DNA from: Desulfosporosinus sp. UBA5188
GTDB lineage: Bacteria; Bacillota; Desulfitobacteriia; Desulfitobacteriales; Desulfitobacteriaceae
Reading direction: 5' to 3'
DNA: 31,766 nucleotides
NCBI GenBank assembly: GCA_002413075.1
Contig: DHWG01000009.1
Location: 6,755 to 38,520, forward strand
Shown here: positions 1-9,173 of the stretch, in pieces
How positions within the stretch are numbered: the first letter of the stretch is position 1
Layout: every line of letters begins with the position of its first letter
Translations under genes and position numbers: made by a program
Notes under the pieces: model-generated
The model's input: only the letters and a program-made list of their open reading frames with translations
Told to the model about the DNA's origin: nothing
Databases searched by the model: none

Positions 1-704
1 CGTGCTCGCTCCATAATAGAATAGACATATTCTATGCCGAATCCAAGCCCCGCAACAGTTGGGTCAATAATAATCTTGTTTAAGGGTAAGCCCATCTCGT
101 TGATCAAAATATTGAGCTGTTTACAGATGTTAATATCAAGGGGTGAGCGCGCAATCAATGTGTGTTTGTGAACCATTGCCGCGGCAGCCATTGACTTATA
201 GTCATTTTGTTCTGCAACACCGATCAGGAGGTTTTCTCCTGCAGCAGCTTCTGCGACAGCTGTTATTACAGCATTATTTTTCTCAGGATCTGAGCATCCT
301 TCGACGATTAGTGGCACTCCAACGGCAGCTAAGACTTCTTTGACGATACGAGCACAGTCTTCAGGTGAACGGTTTTCACCTTCGGGGTCTGCTCCGTCAA
401 ATTTTAAGTAGATGAGGTCCGCGTTAAACTCTTCTACGCATTTTTTAGCCCAAGCTGCAGGGTTATTGATGGCATCTCCAATTTGCTTAGTGATTGTTTC
501 GCTCCATTCAGGAACAATATCTGTTACCTCCATGGCAATCACAGCACGGTTAGTGATTTGATTTTCAAAGTGGAGAAAAGGTAAGCCACTATCTCCCCCA
601 ACGGTCACTGTTGTCGTTCTTGTTCCTCCTTGTTCAGAAGTCGCACCCAGAACTACCTCTCCAACTTTACTGGAATATCTTTCTTTTACTAATGCTACGG
701 ACAT
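1..704 (-). CDS. acsD: Corrinoid iron-sulfur protein small (delta) subunit AcsD, 3' end cut by window edge
   Basis: This is the small subunit of the corrinoid iron-sulfur protein, which with AcsC carries the methyl group from methyltetrahydrofolate to acetyl-CoA synthase in the cytoplasm. The gene reads leftward from an ATG at 702-704, with GAAAGGAG about 9 bases before it, and stays open for 234 codons to the window edge. Family members are about 310 residues, so roughly the last quarter is missing. The visible protein starts MSVALVKERYSSKVGEVVLG and continues as a TIM-barrel-like sequence with stretches such as DLIYLKFDGADPEGENRSPE and NKIIIDPTVAGLGFGIEY, which are typical of AcsD/CdhD. It lies 15 bases after the acsF-like gene and is the last acs gene visible. 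The methyltransferase gene acsE often follows in related operons, but that cannot be seen here. Confidence 0.93.
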   Translation of the reverse strand, partial: MSVALVKERYSSKVGEVVLGATSEQGGTRTTTVTVGGDSGLPFLHFENQITNRAVIAMEVTDIVPEWSETITKQIGDAINNPAAWAKKCVEEFNADLIYLKFDGADPEGENRSPEDCARIVKEVLAAVGVPLIVEGCSDPEKNNAVITAVAEAAAGENLLIGVAEQNDYKSMAAAAMVHKHTLIARSPLDINICKQLNILINEMGLPLNKIIIDPTVAGLGFGIEYVYSIMERA

Positions 705-719
705 GAACTTCGCTCCTTT

Positions 720-1487
720 CTAGTTAAAGATTCCGACATGGTTCAAAATGCTTTCTACAGCCTTGACCGAGACGGAATCATCAGGCAAATCGAATAATGG
801 TTTACCTGCCAAGTCATATTCCACGACCATAGGATCTAAAGGTATATCTCCAATCAATGTCAGCCCTGTTCGTCCAATTTCTTCCTTCAAGGACTCCATA
901 CTACCCTCAGTGCTCTTGGTTACAATTAGATATATGGACTCAACCGGTGACTTAAGTCCGCGAATGAGATCATGTACCCGGCCTGCTGAGCGGATGCCTC
1001 GTGCGGAAGAATCACTGATTACGAACATACAATCGATGTGGGGAATGGTACGTCGGCTAATGTGTTCCAGACCAGCTTCAGAATCCACGGCAACATAGTC
1101 ATAGTTTTCTCCAATGTTCTCAAGATACTTGCGCAAAAGATCATTGGGATAACAGTAACATCCTGCCCCTTGTGGCCCGCCCATGACGAGAAGATCGATA
1201 TCTTTCGTCTCTACAAGCGACTGCTGAAGTTTATACTCAATAAAGATATTCTTAGGCATTCCAGCAGGGATCGCTTTGGGGTCTTTGGATTGTTCAAGCA
1301 ACTCTGAAATAGTCGCGGTAACCGTTAATCCCAGAGCTTCACCGAGATTTGCGTTAGGATCTGCGTCAACAGCTAGAACGGAAATGTCTTTCTTTTGATG
1401 AACCATATGCCTTAGTAATAAAGCTGTGAATGTGGTTTTTCCTACTCCACCTTTACCAGCAACAGCTATATATTTTGCCTTTGCCAT
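720..1487 (-). CDS. acsF: CooC/AcsF-type nickel-handling MinD-family ATPase
   Basis: This is a 255-residue P-loop ATPase of the MinD/CooC family, which helps deliver nickel to CO dehydrogenase or acetyl-CoA synthase. The deviant Walker A motif GKGGVGKTT is at residues 11-19, DADPNANLG follows near residue 41, and the CooC-type metal motif C-Y-C is at residues 110-112. An upstream in-frame start would run deep into the acsV gene, so I chose the ATG at 1485-1487, which has GGAGGT about 7 bases before it. It sits 22 bases after acsV and 15 bases before acsD. Homologues in this position are called acsF or cooC. Whether this copy serves AcsB while the copy at 9174-9938 serves AcsA is an inference from position only. 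The family assignment is firm and the substrate is not. Confidence 0.9.
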   Translation of the reverse strand: MAKAKYIAVAGKGGVGKTTFTALLLRHMVHQKKDISVLAVDADPNANLGEALGLTVTATISELLEQSKDPKAIPAGMPKNIFIEYKLQQSLVETKDIDLLVMGGPQGAGCYCYPNDLLRKYLENIGENYDYVAVDSEAGLEHISRRTIPHIDCMFVISDSSARGIRSAGRVHDLIRGLKSPVESIYLIVTKSTEGSMESLKEEIGRTGLTLIGDIPLDPMVVEYDLAGKPLFDLPDDSVSVKAVESILNHVGIFN

Positions 1488-1509
1488 AAGATGACCTCCA
1501 CTTATATCG

Positions 1510-3420
1510 TTATTGACAAGATGGAAATAGGGATAAATCGGTGTGGGGCAAAAACAACGCCGATACATACTCATCCATAAATGTCGGTCCAACTGAGAGT
1601 TCAACATAGGTCATTTTTCGTCCCAGCTCTTCAGCTTCTCGCCAGGCATTCTGTGAAAGTAAGGCCAGACGTGCTCCCTTAACTGATGCATTCCCAATGA
1701 ATTCAAATCGTTCAACTTCTAGATCTGGAAGTAGTCCAATTTGAATAGAATCATCAACATTAAGGTAATTACCAAATCCCCCCGCAATGATAACCTTACT
1801 GATCATTTCAATATCCACTGAGACCATATTCAGCAAGGTTCGGATACCTGCGTAGACTGATCCTTTGGCGCGAATAATATTTTTGACATCATTTTCGGTG
1901 ATGACCACGTCTTTTTCTCCACCGGCTTGATGAGCCCATGCTAGGACGAACTCTTTGTCATCGCCTTTAATTCTTAGCCGATCAGAGCCTGTGTGATGCT
2001 CCAGTTGGAAATTTCCAGCACGATCGATAATTCCTGCACCGAGCAGCTTGGCCACACAATCCACAAGACCTGAACCGCATATTCCAACCGGCAAGCTGTT
2101 GCTAACAACCTTGAGGGATACATCCAAGGTCTCTGGATCAATGATGACCCGTTCAATCGCCCCTGGCATGGCTCTCATTCCAAAGGTTATCCCGCCACCT
2201 TCAAAGCTAGGTCCGGCAGAACAAGCGCACGCAACGAGCCAGTCTTGGTTTCCGAGGACAATTTCACCGTTCGTTCCAATGTCAATGAAGAGCATAATGT
2301 CTTCTCCATTAGCCAGATCGGTTACTAGGGTTCCAGCGACAATATCCCCACCAACATAACTTGCTACCGACGGATAACAATGTACCAAAGCCTCCGGTAT
2401 CATATGCAGGCCGATTTCGCGAGCAGGAACAGAGGGAACGCTTGTCATAGTGGGAATATAGGGTTCTAAACGAATATAGCGCGGATCCACACCCAAGAAC
2501 AGTTGTGTCATTGTGGTATTACCAGCCACCATTGCACACGAGATATTGTCACTGGTCAAAGCTTGACGAGCTAATATCTTGTCAATAAGTTCATTGATGG
2601 TTCTAATGACCGTGTCCTGAATCTCTATTAAGTGCTCCGCATTTTCTACCGCATACACGATCCGTGAAATAACATCGTCACCGTATTTCGCCTGTTTATT
2701 GTAGGATCCCTGTTGATCTTCAATTTCCCCAGTTAAGAGATTGATAAGGTATACAACCACAGTCGTGGTGCCAATATCAATGGCAAATCCAAAGGGTGAC
2801 TGGTCATTCTCCGGTTCTATGTGAGTGACGGTTAACCCTAAGTCGGTATCTGTTAAAGTGACCGACACATCCCATTTAGCTTTGCGAAGTGCCTCGGGCA
2901 GGTTCTTCAGGATAGATAAGGGTATATGAATGGGCTTGTCTCCAGATTTTAGAACACGCCGAAGTTCCAGGTGCAGACGGGCCCAATCACTCGTGTTAGT
3001 CGTTAAGGTCGGCGTCGAAGGAGTAATTCTCTGTTTCGTAGCTAGTGGATGATGCCCGAACTTTTCAAGTAAATCATGTCCGCTTTCTTGTAAGATCCCT
3101 TTATGGACATCCCCCATTAACACCTGATGTTCTTGTAGTCTGGACTCCGGCGGCACCTCAATCGTGCAATCTCCAGCCACCATGGTTTGGCAGGCTAGCC
3201 GGACGCCTGTGGATATTTGCTCAGCTGTTAAGCTTCCGGTTCCTGTCACTAAGGGATCTCCGCTTATAACTACAACTTTACAAGCACCACAGGTTCCCTT
3301 ACCACCGCACCCTGATTTAATATATATTTCCGCCTTAGCAGCTGCTTGAAGCAGAGATGTACCGTGATCAGCTTCAATAATGCGGTCCTCGGGCATGAAT
3401 TTTATTTGAAATTGGGCCAT
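1510..3420 (-). CDS. acsV: Corrinoid protein reductive activator AcsV (RACo type, 2Fe-2S plus ASKHA ATPase domain)
   Basis: This 636-residue protein fits the reductive activators of corrinoid iron-sulfur proteins, which use ATP to return inactive Co(II) cobalamin to Co(I). The N-terminus is a plant-type 2Fe-2S ferredoxin domain with cysteines at about residues 38, 44, 47 and 77 (C-X5-C-X2-C-X29-C). The rest is the ASKHA fold of the DUF4445 family: FAIDIGTTTVVVYLINL is the first phosphate motif, and MLFIDIGTNGEIVLG and VIIAGGFGNYLNVDDSI are later ones. A GTG start seven codons upstream is possible, but the ATG at 3420 has GAGGAG at good spacing. The gene lies between acsC and the acsF-like gene, directly beside its presumed target AcsC/AcsD. 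The same arrangement is known in Carboxydothermus and Moorella. Confidence 0.93.
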   Translation of the reverse strand: MAQFQIKFMPEDRIIEADHGTSLLQAAAKAEIYIKSGCGGKGTCGACKVVVISGDPLVTGTGSLTAEQISTGVRLACQTMVAGDCTIEVPPESRLQEHQVLMGDVHKGILQESGHDLLEKFGHHPLATKQRITPSTPTLTTNTSDWARLHLELRRVLKSGDKPIHIPLSILKNLPEALRKAKWDVSVTLTDTDLGLTVTHIEPENDQSPFGFAIDIGTTTVVVYLINLLTGEIEDQQGSYNKQAKYGDDVISRIVYAVENAEHLIEIQDTVIRTINELIDKILARQALTSDNISCAMVAGNTTMTQLFLGVDPRYIRLEPYIPTMTSVPSVPAREIGLHMIPEALVHCYPSVASYVGGDIVAGTLVTDLANGEDIMLFIDIGTNGEIVLGNQDWLVACACSAGPSFEGGGITFGMRAMPGAIERVIIDPETLDVSLKVVSNSLPVGICGSGLVDCVAKLLGAGIIDRAGNFQLEHHTGSDRLRIKGDDKEFVLAWAHQAGGEKDVVITENDVKNIIRAKGSVYAGIRTLLNMVSVDIEMISKVIIAGGFGNYLNVDDSIQIGLLPDLEVERFEFIGNASVKGARLALLSQNAWREAEELGRKMTYVELSVGPTFMDEYVSALFLPHTDLSLFPSCQ

Positions 3421-3462
3421 AGTTTCACTCCTCACTACCACGACAGTTGAATACTCAGGAAG

Positions 3463-4791
3463 TTACTTAGCTAGGGACTTGGAGAAGGAAACAATTCCGC
3501 TAGCTTCCCGTGGGCCAACGATCGTCTTCCAACTGGATAGTTCAGCGAGCTTACCAGAGATAACGGCAACATAGCCCGGAACGATCACGTTGCGATGTTT
3601 GACTTTGTCAGCAATGCCACAAGCGGCCATCGCTTCAGCGATTTTCTCTGGTTCAAATTTACCTGCCGCATAAGCTGTGAGCAACGATAGTCCGTCGGTA
3701 TCAATCGCTAGAATATAGCTAGGAATTTTAGAGGTCTCTACTTCGCCTTCAACACTATAGTAAGTTAGTGAGAAGTTCGTCGTAATATAAAACGGAGAAT
3801 TCTCATTAACATTCCCTACTGATTTCAGGATTGGCTCAACTTGGATTGGTTTCTGAGGGTCAGTATAAATATTTTGTCGTAAAGTCATGAGAGGAAGAAC
3901 ATGAGCTTTAACACTCGTTTTGAAAACCACTGCACTAGCGTATTTGGCAACATAGACAGTCGCCTCCATGATTTCTTCGAGTGGCTCAGTGTTGCTAGTA
4001 AAAGCAATAACTGGATAGCCAAAAGGTCGGAATTTCTTCTTGAGGGCTAAACGACGGATATGGGTCAAATTTGCTAAAGTTTCAGGAGTTTTTCTCGAAC
4101 CTGGATCCAAGACAAATTCCTTATAACCCAAGGCTGTGGCTTTGACAACGAGTTCATCGAGTGCTTCAAGCCCATCTGCCTTGATAATGACAGGAACTGA
4201 GTTTTCTTTAGCAAGGTTAACCATTACTTCATAGTTGGCCTCCGTTGCTGATCCAATGAGTGGCTTACGGTCTACCAATGGTGTGAGGGCTGCTTTAACG
4301 GCACTAGGATCTTCACTGAGTAAGACTAAGGATTTATCAGTCGCTTTAGCAACAGCTTCGGCAACTTTAGCGAAGGTCGCCGCATCCTTAGAATCATTAA
4401 CGATGGCTACACCATCTATGGTATATTCAAGTCCGACACGTTCAAACTGTAAGTCTTTAATTTCCTGGAGTTTTACACCTAATTCGTCGTCACTTAAGGT
4501 ATCAGACACATATATTAGCAAGGTAGTCGGATGATAAAACGTCTTATCATGACGGAAAAGAACCGTTTCATCTCCAAGAATAGAATCTTTACCAAACTTG
4601 ATGGCTTTAATTGGAGGGGCAGAAGCAGAAGCTAACGCTTCACGAGCAGCCTCCGTTACATGAGGGCAAGTGTCTAAGGCTGCTTTGCCAGAAGACAAAG
4701 CCATAGCGAAGGCCAAACAAGTCGGTACGCCGCATTCTCCGCAGTTTTTCTTAGGTAGTTGTTTATAGATTTCTAAACCTGTTAGAGCCAT
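3463..4791 (-). CDS. acsC: Corrinoid iron-sulfur protein large (gamma) subunit AcsC
   Basis: This is the large subunit of the corrinoid iron-sulfur protein. It binds the 4Fe-4S cluster that reduces the cobalt and helps hold cobalamin at the interface with AcsD. The 442-residue protein begins MALTGLEIYKQLPKKNCGEC. Cysteines at residues 17, 20, 25 and 42 form the N-terminal cluster motif C-X2-C-X4-C-X16-C. The middle is the TIM barrel, and the C-terminal part (from about residue 325, VNENSPFYITTNFSLTYYSV onward) is the corrinoid-binding domain. An ORF start 13 codons upstream exists, but the ATG at 4791 has AAAGGGG in front and places the cysteines as in the family. The gene is separated from acsB by a 96-base gap containing a hairpin and from acsV by 42 bases. 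Confidence 0.95.
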   Translation of the reverse strand: MALTGLEIYKQLPKKNCGECGVPTCLAFAMALSSGKAALDTCPHVTEAAREALASASAPPIKAIKFGKDSILGDETVLFRHDKTFYHPTTLLIYVSDTLSDDELGVKLQEIKDLQFERVGLEYTIDGVAIVNDSKDAATFAKVAEAVAKATDKSLVLLSEDPSAVKAALTPLVDRKPLIGSATEANYEVMVNLAKENSVPVIIKADGLEALDELVVKATALGYKEFVLDPGSRKTPETLANLTHIRRLALKKKFRPFGYPVIAFTSNTEPLEEIMEATVYVAKYASAVVFKTSVKAHVLPLMTLRQNIYTDPQKPIQVEPILKSVGNVNENSPFYITTNFSLTYYSVEGEVETSKIPSYILAIDTDGLSLLTAYAAGKFEPEKIAEAMAACGIADKVKHRNVIVPGYVAVISGKLAELSSWKTIVGPREASGIVSFSKSLAK

Positions 4792-4826
4792 TTTGAAACC
4801 CCTTTCGATTTGATTTTTATTCGTAG

Positions 4827-4874
4827 ACAATAAACCAAGGTCCCTGAAGTAGTATGGAATCCTTAGTTTATTGT
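4827..4874 (-). repeat. Intercistronic hairpin between acsB and acsC
   Basis: Bases 4827-4840 pair with 4861-4874 at 13 of 14 positions, leaving a 20-base loop. The arms are ACAATAAACCAAGG and CCTTAGTTTATTGT. In the minus-strand transcript the hairpin lies after the acsB stop and about 35 bases before the acsC start, near but not covering its ribosome binding site. There is no uridine run directly after it, so it does not look like an intrinsic terminator. A role in message processing or stability is inferred. Confidence 0.7.
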
Positions 4875-4887
4875 GAACACGCTGTCT

Positions 4888-7068
4888 TTACATGAGTGAT
4901 TCAAGGTCAAAGCAAGGATGTCCATTTTCCTCAAGGAATGGTGTGATTTCCTCAACCGTAGTTCCGACGGACTCATCGGCAATCTTATCGATGAAGTCTG
5001 CCCCTAATCCTTCGTCAATGGAGCGTTGAACAAAGTCTTCGCGTAAGAAATCCTTCAACTCTTTAGGCATCCAGACAATGCGTGCAATACCACCATCAGC
5101 AGGGATGAATTTCTTACTGAGGAGGTACGTTCTTCCAATTCCCATAAAACCTGGTGTTTGCATTCCTCCACCGCAAGTTCCGGCAAGTGTGGAGAAGTTC
5201 ATACCACAAGGCGTCATCCCTGAATGTTCACGAGTGGTAATCATGAGACCATTCACTTCAGGAACGATGGCCATGATGGCCTCAAAGCAACCACAAGAGG
5301 TCATCGGTCTGTCCATTAAAGTATAGAGATTAACCTCTTCTAAAGTGTTGTTAGAGGCTTTGTACAAGTAGTCATTCGTATTTTGCCACATGCCCTTTAA
5401 TTCATCAATGGCGGGTCCTTTCGGTATGGGTTGGTTGGGTCCGTTCGGCGTAATCTCGAAGGATGCTCTAGCATCCAACCAGCTTACGGCACCGCACAAG
5501 CCAACTCGCTCTGGAGTGACAATACAAACATGGTTCGGTGCAAATGACTGACAAAGTAAGCAAGAGTAAAAAGTGTCTACCGATTCATCCGTTAAGGTCC
5601 TCATCCGATCATCACGGGCTCGATATTTCTCTCGAGCTAAAACAAGTCCTTCTTCGACGGCCTTTTGCTCTGTCATAATGGTCACTTGAACACGGTCAAC
5701 GATGGCTGGGAATTCTTCTTTTAACTTCGCCAGCAAAAGTTCGCCTAAGTGTTTAATTAAGAAGCCGTTGGCTCTAGCTTCTTTGGAAACCCGTACCCAA
5801 CACAAATCCCTTTGGGCAACGTGCCAAATACCTTCGCCATAGTTGGCAAAGTAATGAATTCGACGTTCTAATACGCCTTCAAAATCCGCCTGCATCTTAC
5901 GTCCAAAAATGTCAATCTTAATTCCCAAGGGAAGTTTAGCACCCTCTTCGACCGTATCAATTTCAGGTCCTATTACAGTGACCTGACCGTCAACGATTGT
6001 CTCAGGCCCGACCATTTGAACAAGTTCAAAAGCCGTCGTCCGTCCGCCACCGAATTCCACATACGTCTCTTTTTTACGAATTGTTTCTCCCTCAAAAGCA
6101 GGTCCGAAGTTAATAGGAATAGGAATTTCAACGTTTGTTAATTTAATTCCGCGTATTTCCATCGCCAAGGGGACGATTTTCTCATAATCCGGCTCAGAAA
6201 TATACCAATCAGGGATTTGATCGTCTTCAGCAAGGGGTTGATCTGTCAGCACAGGGAAGCCCATGAAGATTGCTCCCATTGAGGCAGCTACTTTGACATC
6301 ATCGCGCTCTCCAAGATGAAGAACGAAGGCACGAATCCGACGACGCTGATAATCACGATGATTTTCGCGTTCTCCAGCTGGAATTCCACCAAATGCCAGA
6401 CCTGCGCGGAAAGCATAGTTAACAGCATGAATCACCGAGGTAAAGTTTCCTAACGGGAATGCTATATAGTCTACCCCAATTTTAACTTTTTCTTCAAGTA
6501 ACTGCTCAATGACCTCGTCGCAAAGGAAGATCATAAAACCTTTACCCATTAGATTATCAACCAATTTCTTGGCAGCTTTAGAATCTTTAGCTCGACCGAG
6601 AATAACGGCAACACCAGGAATGGTCCAGTCAACCATCTTAATCCCATGTTTCCGAACAATCGGATCACCCAAGAAACCAGTCCAAGGTTTTACTTTAGGA
6701 TCATCTCCACGGAGATACTTAATTGTCTCAATAATTTCTGCGGCATAAAGCGTTGATTCTCCCCAGAGTCTAGCGTTATCAAAGGTAAGTTCTGTGCGAA
6801 CTTGAGTACGCATGCGGTTCAGAATAGGAACTAGTTCACCCAGTTTGGTCACCTTTTCGCCTGAAAGACAGGTGATGACGGGGAGTTGGTAAGCGGTATC
6901 CGGATAACTGACAAGTTGCTCAGTTCCAAAGTCTTTGATCGCACGATTCAGAAGAATTTCCGCATAGGTCATAGCAATAATAGTGCCATCATAGGCTTTA
7001 CGTAATAGTTTTTTTGGTTGTTGGGTAGGATCTTTGATTGAACCTTCGTAAATTTGTTCCATCGACAT
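4888..7068 (-). CDS. acsB: CO-methylating acetyl-CoA synthase AcsB (alpha subunit)
   Basis: This is acetyl-CoA synthase, which joins CO from AcsA, a methyl group from AcsC/AcsD and CoA at the nickel-iron-sulfur A-cluster. The protein has 726 residues, the usual size. The A-cluster cysteines are visible at residues 503, 506, 515 and 525 (4Fe-4S cluster) and in the C592-G-C594 pair that holds the distal nickel. This spacing matches the Moorella enzyme with an offset of three. The start ATG at 7068 is preceded by AAAGGAGG about 11 bases away, and an in-frame ATG two codons later is an alternative. It lies 20 bases after acsA, as expected for two subunits of one complex with a CO channel between them. 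All ligands are present, so I expect an active enzyme. Confidence 0.97.
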   Translation of the reverse strand: MSMEQIYEGSIKDPTQQPKKLLRKAYDGTIIAMTYAEILLNRAIKDFGTEQLVSYPDTAYQLPVITCLSGEKVTKLGELVPILNRMRTQVRTELTFDNARLWGESTLYAAEIIETIKYLRGDDPKVKPWTGFLGDPIVRKHGIKMVDWTIPGVAVILGRAKDSKAAKKLVDNLMGKGFMIFLCDEVIEQLLEEKVKIGVDYIAFPLGNFTSVIHAVNYAFRAGLAFGGIPAGERENHRDYQRRRIRAFVLHLGERDDVKVAASMGAIFMGFPVLTDQPLAEDDQIPDWYISEPDYEKIVPLAMEIRGIKLTNVEIPIPINFGPAFEGETIRKKETYVEFGGGRTTAFELVQMVGPETIVDGQVTVIGPEIDTVEEGAKLPLGIKIDIFGRKMQADFEGVLERRIHYFANYGEGIWHVAQRDLCWVRVSKEARANGFLIKHLGELLLAKLKEEFPAIVDRVQVTIMTEQKAVEEGLVLAREKYRARDDRMRTLTDESVDTFYSCLLCQSFAPNHVCIVTPERVGLCGAVSWLDARASFEITPNGPNQPIPKGPAIDELKGMWQNTNDYLYKASNNTLEEVNLYTLMDRPMTSCGCFEAIMAIVPEVNGLMITTREHSGMTPCGMNFSTLAGTCGGGMQTPGFMGIGRTYLLSKKFIPADGGIARIVWMPKELKDFLREDFVQRSIDEGLGADFIDKIADESVGTTVEEITPFLEENGHPCFDLESLM

Positions 7069-7088
7069 AACTTACTGTTCCTCCTTTC

Positions 7089-9107
7089 TTACCAACCTTG
7101 GGCTAACGTTGTTTCATTTTTCTCCGCTGTCATTTTATGGATACCAAGTTTCCAAGTACGATACTCGAGGGCATCCAAGAGTTTTGTAGCACCAATTAAA
7201 GGATCAACTTCAAATATGAAATTTCCACCAAAGACGTCATGCGCAATTTGGGTGGTCACTCCATAGACAAGGTCGCTTCCTTCAACAGGAGGTAATGACC
7301 CAACATGGACAGGCAGTCCCATCGTAACAGCCCAAGAACCGATGGAAATAGCTTTTTCATGCATAGCCTCTGGAGCTGAAGCGACAAAAGGAACTTTAGG
7401 AACATCAACGCCCAGTTCATTAGCCATAGCGATCGCTAGATCCATGCCGCGACTATTATCAACACATGCTCCCATGTGGAACACAAGTGGCAGTCCAGTT
7501 GATAATTGGGGATTAGCTTCTTCCAGTGTTTTAAGGAACGATTTAAGTCCATCTCCAGCATAACCATCAACGGCGGAAGGTGACATCAAACCAAATTTAG
7601 CATAAGCACCTGCGGAGCAACCAGTAGCAATGACGAAAACGTCATTTTTCACAAGTTCTTTTAAGACCGCAATGTGGGATTCATCTTGTAAGCGTTTAAG
7701 ATTGTTGCAACCAGCTAGGAGTGCTACACCTTTGAGTTGTCCGCTCAGGATTGCATCCGTCAACACAGATATAGGCCGGTCAGGACAAACCTTTGCAAAA
7801 ACTTCTGTTAAGGCTTCTATACTGAAACCAGCAACAACATGGTGACGTTCATTGGGAATGGATATTTTCTTTGGATCCCGATGCTTGTAGGCCTCAATCG
7901 CTATACTTATAAGCTTTTTAGCATCAGTCATAGCTGTTGCAGTATTAAAAGCTATGTGTTGAGCTCCAGGGATCTTCATCATAAATTCTGTCGTTACTAC
8001 CTTGGTATGAAAGCACTCCGCAACCGTTTGTACGGAGGGATAAATACATTGAATATCGACAACCATTGCATCCAAAGCGCCCGTCATGATGGCCATTTCC
8101 TGGGATGCCGAAGAGGTTGCTAAATAGACGCCTTCGCGCATAAGCAACTCATTACCAGTACAACAGATACCGACAATATTGATTCCCTCAGCTCCAACTT
8201 TCTTAGCGTCCTCTTTCATGGCCCGTGCCGCAGCAACGACCATTTCGCTCAAAACCGGATTATGTCCGTGGACGGCAATGTTCACCATCTTGGGGTTAAT
8301 TACCCCTAGATTCGCCTCGGAGACAATGGGTTCTGGTATTCCGAACAATACATCACTAATAGTCGTACCGATATATGATCCAGCTAAGTCAGCAAGTGCC
8401 GTCTTAAGTCCCCCGAAAATAATATTTACGGGATCACTGTCAACGCCCATAGCTGTTTGAGCAATAATTTCCGTGACTGAGCCATCAATAGCTGTCGGCA
8501 TTATATTGGTGTGCTGGAATTTCTTTCGTCGTCCTTCGGTAATAAAGCTGTCTAAAAAGGCAATGGGTCGATCTTGATAGCGACCAAAATCTGCATAACC
8601 TAACTCCACGACCTCTTTAAGGATTTCCATGTTGTCACGATTTAAGGTGGCGATCCCTAATTTCTCGGCTAGTTTAAGAAGCTTAGCGGGTGATTTAATC
8701 TCATAATCCGGGGCCTTTCCTTCTGTTAAGGCATGGGCGGTATGCAAGATATGGCGTGCATGTTCTGAGTGAGATGCCGCACCACCAGCAATGTAGCGAA
8801 CAAGGTTACGGGAAACAATGGTGTAGGCAGATGCCCCACATATTCCACGACTACCAGGACCCTCTTCTTTTTTAATTCGGCAGGGACCGGCAATACATAT
8901 TTTACAACATATCCCATTATAGCCAAATGTACACTGCGGTTGTTGAGCAACTACACGGTCGAATACCGATTCTATTTTGCTATCCTCTACCATTTTTAAC
9001 ATTTGCAGGGCGCCTGGGTCTGTCGTGCGTACGTGATTCTTAGGATCGACGACTCGCGGTGCATTAGACGGACGGGCAGTATGTGTTAAATCACGATATC
9101 TAGGCAT
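7089..9107 (-). CDS. acsA: Anaerobic nickel CO dehydrogenase AcsA/CooS (beta subunit of CODH/ACS)
   Basis: This is the nickel-iron-sulfur carbon monoxide dehydrogenase that interconverts CO2 and CO and feeds CO to AcsB. The protein has 672 residues, close to the 674 of the Moorella subunit. Cysteines at 59 and 67 (D-cluster) and at 68, 71, 76 and 90 (B-cluster) are all present. The C-cluster ligands appear as H282 (VHGHNP), C316 (GICCTGNE), C354 (DIQCI), C467 (AGCNN), C497 (TGCSAG) and C548 (GACVDN). The ATG at 9107 has GGAGG about 8 bases before it. The gene follows cooC by 66 bases and precedes acsB by 20. The pairing with acsB suggests the acetyl-CoA pathway enzyme, not a stand-alone energy-converting CO dehydrogenase. 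Confidence 0.97.
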   Translation of the reverse strand: MPRYRDLTHTARPSNAPRVVDPKNHVRTTDPGALQMLKMVEDSKIESVFDRVVAQQPQCTFGYNGICCKICIAGPCRIKKEEGPGSRGICGASAYTIVSRNLVRYIAGGAASHSEHARHILHTAHALTEGKAPDYEIKSPAKLLKLAEKLGIATLNRDNMEILKEVVELGYADFGRYQDRPIAFLDSFITEGRRKKFQHTNIMPTAIDGSVTEIIAQTAMGVDSDPVNIIFGGLKTALADLAGSYIGTTISDVLFGIPEPIVSEANLGVINPKMVNIAVHGHNPVLSEMVVAAARAMKEDAKKVGAEGINIVGICCTGNELLMREGVYLATSSASQEMAIMTGALDAMVVDIQCIYPSVQTVAECFHTKVVTTEFMMKIPGAQHIAFNTATAMTDAKKLISIAIEAYKHRDPKKISIPNERHHVVAGFSIEALTEVFAKVCPDRPISVLTDAILSGQLKGVALLAGCNNLKRLQDESHIAVLKELVKNDVFVIATGCSAGAYAKFGLMSPSAVDGYAGDGLKSFLKTLEEANPQLSTGLPLVFHMGACVDNSRGMDLAIAMANELGVDVPKVPFVASAPEAMHEKAISIGSWAVTMGLPVHVGSLPPVEGSDLVYGVTTQIAHDVFGGNFIFEVDPLIGATKLLDALEYRTWKLGIHKMTAEKNETTLAQGW

Positions 9108-9173
9108 GTGACAACCTCCTCTTTTTTTAAGATAGTCTTCTCACACTCTTCAAGGGTACCAGCGAGAAACGAG

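Noticed and set aside
748..3349. Several plus-strand reading frames of 60-120 codons opposite the acs genes
   Set aside because: They lie entirely opposite conserved genes, lack ribosome binding sites and have no recognisable protein features.
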